Positions 11,338 to 21,264 of a stretch of DNA of 64,000 nt are shown piece by piece. The notes below the pieces were generated by a model that was given only the letters and a program-made list of their open reading frames with translations, was not told where the DNA came from and searched no databases. The stretch spans positions 36,725,001-36,789,000 of the forward strand of contig NC_091663.1 in assembly GCF_042453785.1 (NCBI RefSeq), read 5' to 3'. Position numbers and translations under genes: made by a program. Source of the stretch: Malus domestica. Lineage: Eukaryota > Streptophyta > Magnoliopsida > Rosales > Rosaceae. Position 1 is the stretch's first letter; every line of letters begins with the position of its first letter.

Positions 11338-11590
11338 GGTGAGGGAGTCCCTTTTATAGAATAAGGGCTCACTCCTCAATACATAAGTGATGGGTTATGA
11401 GTGATGCTCGCGGCGAGGCGGTTGCTCAGCTGGCGGCAATACTCTCTAATGATGGTGAGGGAGTCCCTTTTATAAAATAAGGGCTCGCTCCTCAGTACAT
11501 GAATAATGGGTGCTCTCTAATGAAAGTGAAGGAGTCCCTTTTATAGAATAAGGGCTCGCTCCTTAATACATAAATAATGGGCTAAGTCCC
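11338..11590 (-). repeat. Amplified TATA-box blocks before the 3' LTR
   Basis: Three consecutive blocks, near 11345, 11465 and 11533, read TTCTATAAAAGGGACTCC or close variants in element orientation, each followed by GAGGAGCGAGCCC-type sequence. The same block is the TATA region of the element LTR. Copy 2 has three such blocks at 62765-62950. Confidence 0.75.
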
Positions 11591-11739
11591 CCAAGTATTT
11601 TTTATGAGGCCCAGTTGAGGCCCAATATATGGTACATAATGTAGTCCCCCAAGTCTTCGGTCAATAGAGTCTGTTGGCTGGAGACTTCAAATTGAATCCA
11701 TGTATGGGCCGAAGTGGCGGTTGTTCGGATGTGGTATTT

Positions 11740-12160
11740 GTATACTCTGCACTGAAGCTTTGTAGGTGAAGCTTTGCAAGTGAAGCTTTGAAGCTAGAGC
11801 TCTGTAAATGAAGCTTTCGAAGCTGGAGCTTTGTAAATGAAGTTTTCGAAGCTAGAGCTCTGTAAATGAAGCTTTTGAAGCTGATTGACATGAGTGATGC
11901 TCATGAATGTTTATGTTGATTGACATGAGTGATGCTCATGAATGTTTATGTATGATTGTCATGAGTGATGCTCATGGATGTTGTCATGAGTGATGCTCAT
12001 GAATGTTAACATGAATGATGCTCATGAATGTTGACATGAATGATGTTCATGAACGTTTATGTATGATTGTCATGAGTGATGCTCATGAATATGATTGTCA
12101 TGAGTGATGCTCATGAATGTTTATGTATGAATGACATGAGTAATGTTCATGTATAATTTG
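11740..12160 (-). repeat. GAAGCTT blocks and palindromic tandem array
   Basis: 11740-11885 holds about seven GAAGCTT-type repeats. 11885-12160 holds about ten copies of CATGAGTGATGCTCATG, a 6-bp inverted repeat around a 5-base loop, spaced by TTTATGTATGATTGT-like linkers. Copy 2 contains the same arrays in opposite orientation at 62276-62570. Confidence 0.85.
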
Positions 12161-12254
12161 GAGTACTTGGCGTACTTTTGATGACCTGGTTGGTGCTATT
12201 TCAGGCCTATGGGCCTTTGCCCTCCACAACATGTCAGCCTATTTGTTTTGGGCT

Positions 12255-12257
12255 TTT

Positions 12258-12291
<34 letters not shown>
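12255..12291 (+). repeat. Poly(T) tract
   Basis: More than 30 consecutive T on the plus strand (poly(A) in element orientation) within the interior of copy 1. The corresponding site in copy 2 (about 61960-61990) is an A-rich AAATAAATAAAT run. It may be slippage or an internal retroposed tail. Confidence 0.85.
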
Positions 12292-12292
<1 letters not shown>

Positions 12293-12433
12293 ACCCTCTG
12301 GTGGGGTTTATACATATTACCCACTGATGGGGTTTATACATATGTCTCCGAAAGATAATAAATTACATCATTCTGGTAGAATGTTTATTCTTTACTTTTG
12401 TTTTTCTCTTTCTTTTCTACTTTTGTAATTATC

Positions 12434-14040
12434 TCAGTGGGTAGCCATATTTTCTGCTTTGCTCTTTTCCACCGCAAATCTCATGTTGAAAGGATAGCCA
12501 TGCTTTCTGCTTTGCTCTTTTACTTTGCTATGTGCTCCCGAGGGAGCCTTCCTTTTTCTTTTCTCTTTTTGTGTTGCCCACCATGTGTTCCCCATGATTC
12601 TCCCTTTTTCTTTTCTGTTCCCTCTTTGATCTCTCCACTTCCAGACACACTCACTTGCTTTTGCTTTTACTTTCCCTTTTCTTTCTCTTTTCCTTTTGCT
12701 TTGTCCGCCACTGCCTTTCTCTTTCGGCCTGGTTTCTGCTGTTTGAACACAAGCTGGTGTACTCCAGCTGTAAAAAATGTAAATAACGTAAAGAACGTGG
12801 CCTCCCATTCCATTTCTTTGTCTTCAGAACCCCACCTCAATGACCATTTGCTATCGTGGTCAAAACATATTCAGATTCACGTGTTCTGTTACTGGGCACT
12901 TCAGGTTTAAACTCCACGGGCAAACTCAAGTACTGGGCAAATTTTAGGTTCCCATTGATAATGATTTCTTATCTGAACAAGATCCATTGCAGCTAAAACC
13001 CGAAAAGATATTGATCTTTCCTTTTCTCTTTTTCTTCTTGCTCTGAGACGGGGTTCTCAGCGAAGTACTCGAAGTTCCTACCTGCTCTTTGGTTGCTTGT
13101 GCTTCTGACCACCTCATTCTCTTTAACAGAAATAAACGCAGCAGCGCCAACCTTAGAGAACAAAACGTAATTTTCCGTCCCAGCCTGCCGTCGTTCCCAC
13201 ACTTGGCAGCGCCAAACCCTCGCCAACCCCAGCCTGATCTTCTTCCGAGTTCCTTCCGAGTTGACCCGTTCTGTATCAATCAGGCCGTTCGATTTCGCTG
13301 CCCTTTTCGTATTGCTTTTCTTGCCGGAGCCCTGTATCAATCCAGGCAGTCGGACCTGGCGAGGTTCTCTGACCTGGTCGACCCGCCCGAGTCATGCGCT
13401 GGGTGTCTGTACAAGTCTCCATGTCGGGATCCTGTCACTGCCGAGCTCCTATTGCAGAGGCCGATGTTGAGTTCCTCCACCATTCAACCAATCCAAGCCT
13501 TGAGCTCCATCACGTCATCGATCAAGGTAGAGAGACAAGACAGAGAGGAGAGATTTGATTCCCTAAATCTGCCTTGCTAGATTTGCCAGAACCAGTGCCT
13601 TTCTTGCCGAAGATGGAGTCGTTGGAAGAGATCAGACGGTGCTTGTAGATGCGGTTGGTGGGTTCTGGGATCCGTACCCGGGAGAGATTGGGTCGGAGCA
13701 GGCCCATGAGGTTGAGCGTCGCTCTTTGCGCAGAAAGAAAGGGTTTTGAGATTGGATAGGCAAGACGAGAGAGGTGAATTTTTCTGTATGCTTTTGCCTT
13801 TTGAATACAAAAGTAACAGGCAATTTGTTTTGAAATTTCTCTGGTCTTCCTCGTCTTGTCTCGACTCTACTGGAGTGATGAGAGAGAATGAGAGAGTGTG
13901 TCTTGGCATGCCCAATGGGCTGTTTCTAGAACTTGTTTTTTAATGTGGTTTTGGAAATGGATTTTTGGGCCATTTCTGGGTTTCTAGAGAGAGAGGGAGA
14001 GATGGGATTGGGATTTTGGTTTGGTGTTTCTGCAGAATCA
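12434..14040 (-). other. Variable interior of non-autonomous LTR copy 1
   Basis: In element orientation the first 60 bp or so after the PBS (14110-14045) match copy 2. The stretch 14040 to about 12810 does not resemble copy 2. From about 12750 the Lys/Arg/Glu-rich stretch (KPKEKGSGG-like) matches copy 2 again near 61640. Small open frames occur (for example 13340-12993, 115 residues, and 13707-13522). I recognise no domain. The block may be captured host sequence by analogy with copy 2, but this is not shown. Confidence 0.4.
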
Positions 14041-14110
14041 CGGCAGAGGTGAAAAAAATGAAAGAGAACCAACATAGTTTTTTGTATCGATTCCCACAGA
14101 CGGCGCCAAA

Positions 14111-14526
14111 TGTTGATGCACAAAACCAGGGCGGTCTTGGAACAACGTAAATCCGACCGTGAATCTGCAAGAAATGTAAATGACACAAGAGTTATCGTGG
14201 TTCACCCCAAGGTTTGGGCTACGTCCACACTGTAGTTGATTCTGTTTCTCTGTAATTGTATGGATACAAGTGTTTGAGGGGCAGTCCCCCAGAGAGAGAA
14301 GAGAAGGGAGAGGAGAGCCTCGGTGGTGTGAGGTCTCTCCTGAATGTAATGAGAGCTTCTCTTAGCCTTCTTAGGCTTGGCTCTTTGCCTCCTTTAGAAT
14401 GAGGGGAGGAGTCCCCTTTTATAGAATAAGGGGCTCCTCCTCTTTTACAAAGTATGGGCTTTAGTGTGAGGCCTAAATACAAGGCCCAAGGCCCAAATAT
14501 ACGAGGCCCTAAATATGGTATAAACA
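14111..14526 (-). repeat. 5' LTR of non-autonomous element, copy 1
   Basis: 416 bp, from TGTTTATACC (14526 downwards) to GCATCAACA (14111), immediately followed in element orientation by the PBS region at 14110-14092. Confidence 0.92.
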
Positions 14527-14531
14527 CAATG

Positions 14532-14564
14532 CATACAATATATTTCAACTCTCTAATCCTAACA
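14532..14564 (-). repeat. Copia 3' LTR, second part
   Basis: The last 33 bp of the 221-bp LTR, ending CTAATCCTAACA. Together with 10498-10685 it rebuilds a full-length LTR equal in size to 19629-19849. Confidence 0.92.
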
Positions 14565-17500
14565 TTCCCCCTCAATCTTATGGGAGAAAGGTCCGAGCAT
14601 AAGATTGGAACAATGATCAAGAAACAGAGAGGAGCACAAGCCTTTGGTGAAGATATCGGCATACTGATGCTCAGAAGCAACATATTGCAGAGTAATGGTG
14701 CCTTGTTGAACACGTTCGCGCACAAAGTGACAATCAATCTCAATATGTTTGGCTTTAAAGTGCAACACAGGATTGGTGGCAAGAGCCATTGCTGAGATGT
14801 TATCACAGTGGAGTATGGGTGAAATAGAACTGGAAATATGAAAGTCCTTGAGGAGTTGTTGGAGCCAAACCACTTCGGCAGTGGTAGTAGCCATCGCCCT
14901 ATATTCAGCTTCAGTAGAAGAGCGACTGACAGTGTGCTGTTTTTTGGAACTCCATGAGATGGGATTCTGTCCAAGAAAGATGACAAACCCAGTCGTAGAC
15001 CGCCTATCATTAGGATCCCCAGCCCAATCAGCATCGGTATAGGCTTTTAAATCCAAAGAACCAGGTCTGAAACATATACCCCAGCCTAATGTACCTTTGA
15101 GATACCGAAGAATGCGTTTGACTGCAACAAAGTGAGAATCCAAATGAGCTTGCATAAACTGACACACTTGATTCACAGAGTAGGCAATATCAGGCCGAGT
15201 GAAAGTCAAGTATTGTAAAGCACCAACAATACTTCTATAGGTGGTAGGATCCTTATAAGGAGGACTACTGTGCTTCAGCAACTTGTGATTGGGATGAGAA
15301 TGAGTGACATAAGACTTGCAATCAGTCATGGCTGTTTTATGCAATAAATCCTTCACATATTTGGACTGGTGGACAAAAAGTCCCTGGGAATGATACTCAA
15401 TTTCCAACCCAAGAAAATAACGCAACAGGCCCAAGTCTTTCATATCAAACTCTGTAGTTAATCGCTGAATCACAGATTGAACACCCTCATCACTATCACC
15501 AGTGAGGATGATATCATCCACATAGAGTAATAACACAACCATAGAATGACCATCATGCTTGATGAACAAAGAAGAATCTGCATAAGAAGACTGGAACCCC
15601 AAAGTAAACAAGAACTTGGTGAACCGATCATTCCAAGCCCTAGGAGCTTGTTTTAGGCCATAAAGGGACTTGTGAAGCTTGCAGACATATTCAGGATGAA
15701 CTTGATCAACAAACCCCTGTGGTTGGCACATGTAAACCTCTTCTTCCAAAAAACCATGCAAAAACGCATTTTTGACATCTAATTGCTTCAACTGCCATCC
15801 ATACGTAGCAGCCAAGGAAAACAACAACCGAACAGTAGTAGGTTTGACCACCGGGCTAAAAGTTTCATAATAATCCAAACCTGCAGCTTGAGAGAACCCT
15901 TTGGCCACAAGACGGGCTTTATACCGAGCCACAGACCCATCAGGATGCCTTTTCACTTTATAAATCCATTTACAACCCACAAGATTTTTGTTTTGTGGAA
16001 GAGGAACAAGAGTCCAGGTTTGTTGCTGAGTAAGAGCTGCCATTTCTTCATGCATGGCTTGTTGCCATTCAGGGGATTTAGAAGCAACATTGTAAGATGA
16101 AGGTTCTTTAATACTGTCACACTGAACCTGAGCTGGAAAAGCTGTCTTGTTCTTGAAAATCCCCGATTTAGATCGAGTCTGCATTGGATGGGAATTATGG
16201 GAAGGAATAGACACAAGTTGCAGATCCGTAGCCTGAGAAGTGGCAGTAGAATGATGTAATTCATGATCCGCTGAATTTCCAGAAGTACTTGTAGAAGAGG
16301 GAACAAGGTCACCATTGAGCAAGGACTGAGACTGAGTAATGGGGAATGGTGCAGTAGAAGAATGGTCAAACACCTGTGGAAGAGGTATAGGTATAATAGG
16401 AACAGGAGTAAAAGTATTGTGATGAACAACATGAGAAGAACCAGATGGCAAAGAAACTGGATGTGATTTGGGAGAGTGGACACCAGGAAAACTATCTTCA
16501 TCAAATAAGACATGGCGAGAGACAATTAACTTGTGACTGCGAAGAGAATAACAAATGTAACCCTTGTACTGAGAGGCATACCCCAAAAAAATGCATGCAG
16601 TGGTTTTGGACTCAAGTTTGTTAGATCGATAAGGTTTGAGGGATGGGTAGCAGACACACCCAAACACTCTTAAATGATCTAACTTGGGTGGAAAGTTGTA
16701 TAAAGCTTCAAAGGGAGATTTCATACCTAAAACTGAAGTGGGCATCCTATTGATTAAATAGGTTGCAGTAGCACAACTATGATACCAAAACAGGACAGGC
16801 AAGGAAGCTTGGTGAAGTAAAGAGAGAGCAGTTTCAATAACATGCCTATTTTTCCGTTCAGCTAGGCCATTTTGGGCTGGAGTATAAGGACAAGACCTTT
16901 GATGAATAATACCTTTGGTTTGAAGGAAATTCTGAAACAAATGACTAGTATACTCTCCACCACCATCACTTTGCAAAATTTTGATAGAAGCATTGAATTG
17001 ATTCACAACAAAAGCATGAAAGTGCACAAAAACACCAAACACAGCAGCTTTATTGATTAATGGAAAAATCCAAGTATAGCGAGTACACTCATCAATGAAA
17101 GACACATAATACCGATACCCTTCAATGGACTTAGTAGGAGAAGGACCCCACACATCAGTGTGTATGACCTCAAACGGGGTTACAGACTTGGAAGCAGGAG
17201 AGGGAAAGGGTAAATGAGTGAACTTGCCTTGCAAGCAAGGTTTACAGACTTGAGGGGATGAGGTACAAGAAAATGGAATGGATGACTTACGAAGTGCTAT
17301 TTGTACAATTGAATTAGTTGGATGACCCAACCTACAATGCCATAAAGCAGAAGACACTTTTTGCCCTATATAAGCTGCTGGACGGTGGGAAGAAGATTTG
17401 AGCACTGGAAGAGGATACACTGCATTATTACTCAGTCCTTGAAATAGAGTTTGTTGGGTGACCTTGTCCTGTACACAGAGAAAAGATTCATCAATAATAC

Positions 17501-17873
17501 ATCTGCAATTATTGTCTTTGCACAATTGATGCATAGACAATAAATGCTGAGACAACTGAGGAACATGCAGAACAGAATTAAGTTTGAAAGTATGAGAATG
17601 AGTATGAAGATTAGCACTGCCAATATGTGCAATATCCAAACCTTCACCATTAGCACCAGTGACTTGTTCAGTAGAGGGATAAGGAATAGGCATTTGAATG
17701 TTAGACAAGTCCGATGTCATATGATTAGTGGCCCCGGAGTCCAAAAGCCAGAACTCATGTGATGGTGCAGAAGAGGAAGAAGAAGGGCGCTCATGCATAG
17801 CAACATGGGCCTGAGGTTGAGATGACCCACCAGGCACAAATAGGACTGAAGAGGAAAACTGCACAGGGTGCAT
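14559..17873 (-). CDS. Copia Pol: protease, integrase, RT, RNase H
   Basis: Open frame of 1104 residues. Order: protease with LDSGATNHM (residues 44-52); GAG-pre-integrase with LWHCRLGHP (about 170); integrase core with HTDVWGP, LQSDGGGEY and PAQNGLAERKNRHV; RT from about 610 with YKARLVAKGF and the YVDDIIL catalytic box; RNase H with YTDADWAGD and STEAEYRAMA; ending with the ADIFTKGL region. This order (integrase before RT) defines Ty1/copia. The stop TAG lies inside the first bases of the 3' LTR (GAA TGT TAG). Pol itself has no internal stop or frameshift; the frame upstream belongs to Gag and holds two stops. The Met at 17873 is only the first Met after the second stop, not a natural start. 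Confidence 0.93.
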   Translation of the reverse strand: MHPVQFSSSVLFVPGGSSQPQAHVAMHERPSSSSSAPSHEFWLLDSGATNHMTSDLSNIQMPIPYPSTEQVTGANGEGLDIAHIGSANLHTHSHTFKLNSVLHVPQLSQHLLSMHQLCKDNNCRCIIDESFLCVQDKVTQQTLFQGLSNNAVYPLPVLKSSSHRPAAYIGQKVSSALWHCRLGHPTNSIVQIALRKSSIPFSCTSSPQVCKPCLQGKFTHLPFPSPASKSVTPFEVIHTDVWGPSPTKSIEGYRYYVSFIDECTRYTWIFPLINKAAVFGVFVHFHAFVVNQFNASIKILQSDGGGEYTSHLFQNFLQTKGIIHQRSCPYTPAQNGLAERKNRHVIETALSLLHQASLPVLFWYHSCATATYLINRMPTSVLGMKSPFEALYNFPPKLDHLRVFGCVCYPSLKPYRSNKLESKTTACIFLGYASQYKGYICYSLRSHKLIVSRHVLFDEDSFPGVHSPKSHPVSLPSGSSHVVHHNTFTPVPIIPIPLPQVFDHSSTAPFPITQSQSLLNGDLVPSSTSTSGNSADHELHHSTATSQATDLQLVSIPSHNSHPMQTRSKSGIFKNKTAFPAQVQCDSIKEPSSYNVASKSPEWQQAMHEEMAALTQQQTWTLVPLPQNKNLVGCKWIYKVKRHPDGSVARYKARLVAKGFSQAAGLDYYETFSPVVKPTTVRLLFSLAATYGWQLKQLDVKNAFLHGFLEEEVYMCQPQGFVDQVHPEYVCKLHKSLYGLKQAPRAWNDRFTKFLFTLGFQSSYADSSLFIKHDGHSMVVLLLYVDDIILTGDSDEGVQSVIQRLTTEFDMKDLGLLRYFLGLEIEYHSQGLFVHQSKYVKDLLHKTAMTDCKSYVTHSHPNHKLLKHSSPPYKDPTTYRSIVGALQYLTFTRPDIAYSVNQVCQFMQAHLDSHFVAVKRILRYLKGTLGWGICFRPGSLDLKAYTDADWAGDPNDRRSTTGFVIFLGQNPISWSSKKQHTVSRSSTEAEYRAMATTTAEVVWLQQLLKDFHISSSISPILHCDNISAMALATNPVLHFKAKHIEIDCHFVRERVQQGTITLQYVASEHQYADIFTKGLCSSLFLDHCSNLMLGPFSHKIEGEC

Positions 17874-19133
17874 TGACTGTTGATAACCGGGATAGCCTTG
17901 AGAAGATGAAGAATACCCTTGTGGTGGCTGGGATGAAGCAGGAAAACCAGTCCTGTCAAAACAGGTTGCAGCCGTGTGACCAACCCGATGACAAATTTGA
18001 CAGCCATGCTGAAAACAAGTAAGAGCTGAATGCCCTTTCCTATCACAGATTTGACAAATTTGCAGCGGTTGAAATGACTGAGGAAATAATCCTTATGACC
18101 CAGAAGACTGAATACCAGGTTGAGAAAACTGAGCAGATTGATGGGCTCCATAAAAATTCTGTGGAAACACATTTGACTGATTTCCAAAGAAAAACTTCTT
18201 GCCTTTACCTTTTCCCTTGAAATTATTCCCTCTGAAATTGTTGTAGGTTCCAGAACCCTGTTGAGAGACAAAACCAAATGGTCCTGAAGGAAACACAGGA
18301 GGCACCTGAGGTGGATACTACGTTGGTAGCATTGGTGGATAATGCATTGGTGGCATTGGTTGCAGAGTTGGAGGAAAGGATTTTGTACCAGAAGAACTAC
18401 CAGCAGTAAATGCAGAACTTGAGGATTGAGCCAACATGGCAGACATAAGAGGAATATGCTTGGCGGTTTCATCCAACGTGGATTCTTCAGCCTTAAGTTG
18501 AGACCGCAATTCTTTCAGAGAAACAAGATTTTCTCGGCCACGGATAACAGCTTTGATAGTGTTAAATTCAGGAGGAAGTCCTCGAAGGGCAACAATAACA
18601 ATATCTTCATCAGATATAGTAACACCAACAGCTGACAATTGATCCCTAGCATCTTTAATCCTCTTAAGATATTCATCAATAGATTCAGGTCCCTTCTTAA
18701 TGTTTTGTAAATCAATCTTCATTTGCACAATGCTGGTTCTAGATAAGTTGGCAAACCGTTCACGAAGATTAGTCCATAGTTCCTGAGACGTCTGACACCC
18801 AATCACACAAGAAAGAGCAGCAGGAGATAAAGTCACAGTAATAAGAGTCATCAAAGCTTTGTCATGTATAACCCAGACTTTGTAGGCATCAGACAACACA
18901 GGGATTGCAGCAATAGTTTCTCCTTCACAGTCAGACGCATTGAACTTAGATGGACAGGGAATGGAACCATCAACAAATCCACGAATTCCATAACCATCAA
19001 GCAACAATTCCATTTGAAAACTCCAAGTAACATAATTCGAGTCATCCAGTTTGACATTAACAGTATTGCCAACACTAGGAATTAAGGAGGAAATTGGGGA
19101 CTGCAGAAGAGCCAATCGAGCAGTAGTAACCAT
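17874..19133 (-). pseudogene. Copia Gag with two in-frame stops
   Basis: From ATG 19133 (MVTTARLALLQS) the frame runs through a UBN2-type Gag: VKLDDSNYVTWSFQMELLL, then ELWTNLRERFANLSR, then SIDEYLKRIKDARDQLSAVG and LRGLPPEF. It continues into a Pro/Met/Ser-rich region. A TAG at about 18318 and a TAA at about 18090 interrupt it. Between the second stop and the protease are two Cys/His clusters (CQICDRKGHSALTC and CQICHRVGHTAATC), a double zinc knuckle that binds RNA during particle assembly. All segments share one frame with Pol, so the ancestor made a single Gag-Pol. This copy cannot make full-length Gag without readthrough. Confidence 0.85.
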
Positions 19134-19628
19134 GATTCTTAGACAATTGCTTCGATGAGAAGAAATACACAAATGCAGCAGATAAACGCTAAAAAAAAAC
19201 AAATTGCACCTCCAATATCACCAAGAAGGCAACGTACAGACGCAAACACCAACGCAGATGAAAAAAGCCCCAAAACTTAGGGTTTAAACAAACCAGAGAT
19301 TGCAAGAAATCGCAATCGATTTGCAGAAATCGAAATCGATTTGCAGAAATAGTTGAAGAAGACACTACCTCTAGATAACCGACGAGCAACCACCAACCAA
19401 GAAAGCTAAACACAAGCAACGACGAACACGTCCGACGAAATCACCGACGAAAACTGGCAACAAAATCACCGACTAAAACGAGCAACGAAATCACCGACTT
19501 TCTCAACCGAAGAAGAATCGACAAACAATCGATTGAAACATCACCAAGAACAATCACCAACAAGCACGAGGAGCGGAAGCAGGAGGATCAAAATCAATGG
19601 CGTAAGCCTTTGATCGGCGAAGATACCA

Positions 19629-19849
19629 TGTTAACGTGAAGAGAAATGAGAGGGAAAACACTCTGAGGGTAAGAGAGAATCTTGAAGAGCAATCTTTTCT
19701 TCTTTCACACCTTAACTTTTACAAGACTCAGACTTACAATATAAATACTCACAGTATAACTACCCTAGGACATAATACACCCAATCTCCTAATGACACCT
19801 GTCACACAATGCAATGCATACAATATATTTCAACTCTCTAATCCTAACA
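19629..19849 (-). repeat. Copia 5' LTR
   Basis: 221 bp from TGTTAACGTG to ATCCTAACA on the plus strand. In element orientation it is followed at 19628 by TGGTATCTTCGCC, whose first seven bases match the initiator-Met tRNA primer site. Confidence 0.93.
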
Positions 19850-21143
19850 GTTTGTACATCCTCATTCCACCACCAAGATTCCTTTTGGTGTGGAGCAAAG
19901 CCCTTGGACTCTCCTAATACCTCTTTTGCTACTTTTTGGATACAACTAGCCATGGAATCCCACCTTTGGCTAGCTTCCCCCTCTCTATCCCACCCACACT
20001 GGGTGATTACTTTCTCTTTGAAAATGGCTTGTTTTTCTCCCTTTAGATTCCACCATCTAGTCCTTGGGCACTTCCAAGTCTTGTTCTTTCTTCTCACTCT
20101 TTTGATATGTACACCCATCACCAACAAGCGATGTTGATTAGCCAAGCTCTCTCCCGGTATAACTTTGCAATCCTTACAAGTTATACGATCCTCTTTCCTC
20201 ATTAGAAGAAAATCTATTTATGTTTTTGACGACCCACTCTTGTAGGTGATCACATGTTCTTCTCTCTTCTTAAAAAAGGTGTTGGCTAAGAAGAGATCAT
20301 ATGCCATTGCAAAATCCAAGATAGCTTCCCCATCCTCGTTTCTCTCCCCAAAACCATGGCCACCATGAAAACCTTCATAGTTGCCTGTCTCCCTACCCAC
20401 GTGTCCATTTAAATCTCCTCCTATAAATAACTTCTCCGTCTGGGCAATTCCTTGCACCAAGTCCCAAAGGTCTTTCCAAAATTTCTCCTTCGAACTCGTA
20501 TCCAACCCTACTTGAGGTGCGTACGCACTAATCATATTGATGAGTTCTTGTCCTATTACAATCTTGATTGCCATGATTCTATCTCCTTCCCTCTTGACAT
20601 CTACAACATCTTGTGTCAAGGTCTTGTCCACGATGATGCCAACACCGTTTCTCGTTCTATTTGTGCCCGAATACCAAAGTTTAAACCCTGAGTTTTCTAG
20701 ATCCTTTGCCTTAAGACCAACCTACTTAGTTTCTTGTAGGCACATAATATTTATCCTTCTCCTCACCATAACTTCCACTACTTTCATAGATTTTCCCGTT
20801 AAGGTTCCTATATTCCACGTTCCTAAACGCATTCTACTCTCTTGAACTCTACCCTTCTGTCCTAGCTTCTTCACCCTCCCCCGTCCAATAGGATCAAAGT
20901 ACTTCTTTTGTGTGTCCTGTGTAAAGTTGATAGGAGCATATGCTCCCAAACAACTTTGAGTGGAGTCGTTCGAAAAAAAGTTTCTATGGCCCCCTTGCTC
21001 ATTTAACACTGCATCCGGGTGCCGATGGAGATACAGCGACCCTTGCTCACTTATCACTGTGCTCGGGCCACATAGCGCGCCACTTACGGGTGACGCCCTA
21101 GCTTTAGCGCGATTTCGTTCTGGATTCATTTTCATAAGGATTC
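19850..21143 (-). pseudogene. LINE APE-type endonuclease region
   Basis: Minus-strand translation, N to C: 21135-20722 ends with MRLGTWNIGTLTGK and MCLQETK, the first metal-binding motifs of the APE-type endonuclease. After a TAG codon the frame continues through NRTRNGVGIIVDKTLTQ into 20631-20218 with MISAYAPQVG, then IGGDLNGHVG (usually GDFN), then ANTFFKKREEHVITYKSGSSKT. 20202-19850 is the linker to RT (CKVIPGESLANQHRLLVMGV and the region to WWWNEDVQ). The endonuclease nicks target DNA to prime reverse transcription. At least two stops and a frame break make it non-functional. It continues into RT at 10497 after the copia insertion. Confidence 0.85.
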
Positions 21144-21264
21144 GACGTAACTGAGGAGTGCCGGCTATCGACTACCTGACGCCCTCCCCATCCTCCTTTA
21201 CCCGGGCTTGGGACCGGCAATGTAAGATAAACTTACACAGGCGGAGTTCATTTGATATGATCAA

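Larger units (their letters stand above)
10686..14526 (-). mobile_element. Non-autonomous LTR element, copy 1
   Basis: Inserted in the copia 3' LTR with a perfect 5-bp duplication CAATG (10681-10685 and 14527-14531). In element orientation (minus) the 5' LTR is 14526-14111 and the 3' LTR 11120-10686. Both run TGTTTATACCATATT to GTGCATCAACA. The primer-site region TTGGCGCCGTCTGTGGGAA follows the 5' LTR; it resembles the tRNA-Asp-type PBS of many plant Ty3 elements. The purine stretch ACTTGGGGGACTAT precedes the 3' LTR. The 3-kb interior encodes no gag or pol domain, so mobilisation must be in trans (LARD-like). Copy 2 is at 59986-63446. Confidence 0.9.
10498..19849 (-). mobile_element. Young Ty1/copia retrotransposon in the LINE
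   Basis: Two 221-bp LTRs (TGTTAACGTG...ATCCTAACA) bound the element: 19629-19849 is the 5' LTR in element orientation; the 3' LTR is split into 10498-10685 and 14532-14564. After the 5' LTR the minus strand reads TGGTATC, the start of the initiator-Met tRNA primer site usual in copia elements. Just before the 3' LTR it reads GATTGAGGGGGAA, a purine tract. Gag and pol run on the minus strand between them. The LTRs differ at only one or two positions by eye, so insertion is recent. Two stop codons in gag disable this copy. Confidence 0.93.
4456..21248 (-). mobile_element. Minus-strand LINE with nested insertions
   Basis: The LINE is bounded by a 16-bp direct repeat CATTTGATATGATCAA at 4440-4455 and 21249-21264, the target-site duplication expected of target-primed reverse transcription. 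Its 3' end (low coordinate) carries a (CAA)n tail on the plus strand, i.e. TTG repeats in element orientation, at 4456-4473. Endonuclease coding lies at 19850-21143 and reverse transcriptase at 8622-10497, both minus. A copia element occupies 10498-19849. A further element plus a second copy of the LINE 3' end occupy 4456-8621. LINE sequence without the insertions is about 3.3 kb, matching an EN-RT type with no separate RNase H. Confidence 0.8.

Noticed and set aside
12398-12910. Plus-strand 170-residue ORF in copy 1 of the non-coding LTR element
   Set aside because: A Phe/Leu/Ser-rich shadow of the Lys/Arg/Glu-rich antisense stretch shared with copy 2. It is on the wrong strand for the element.
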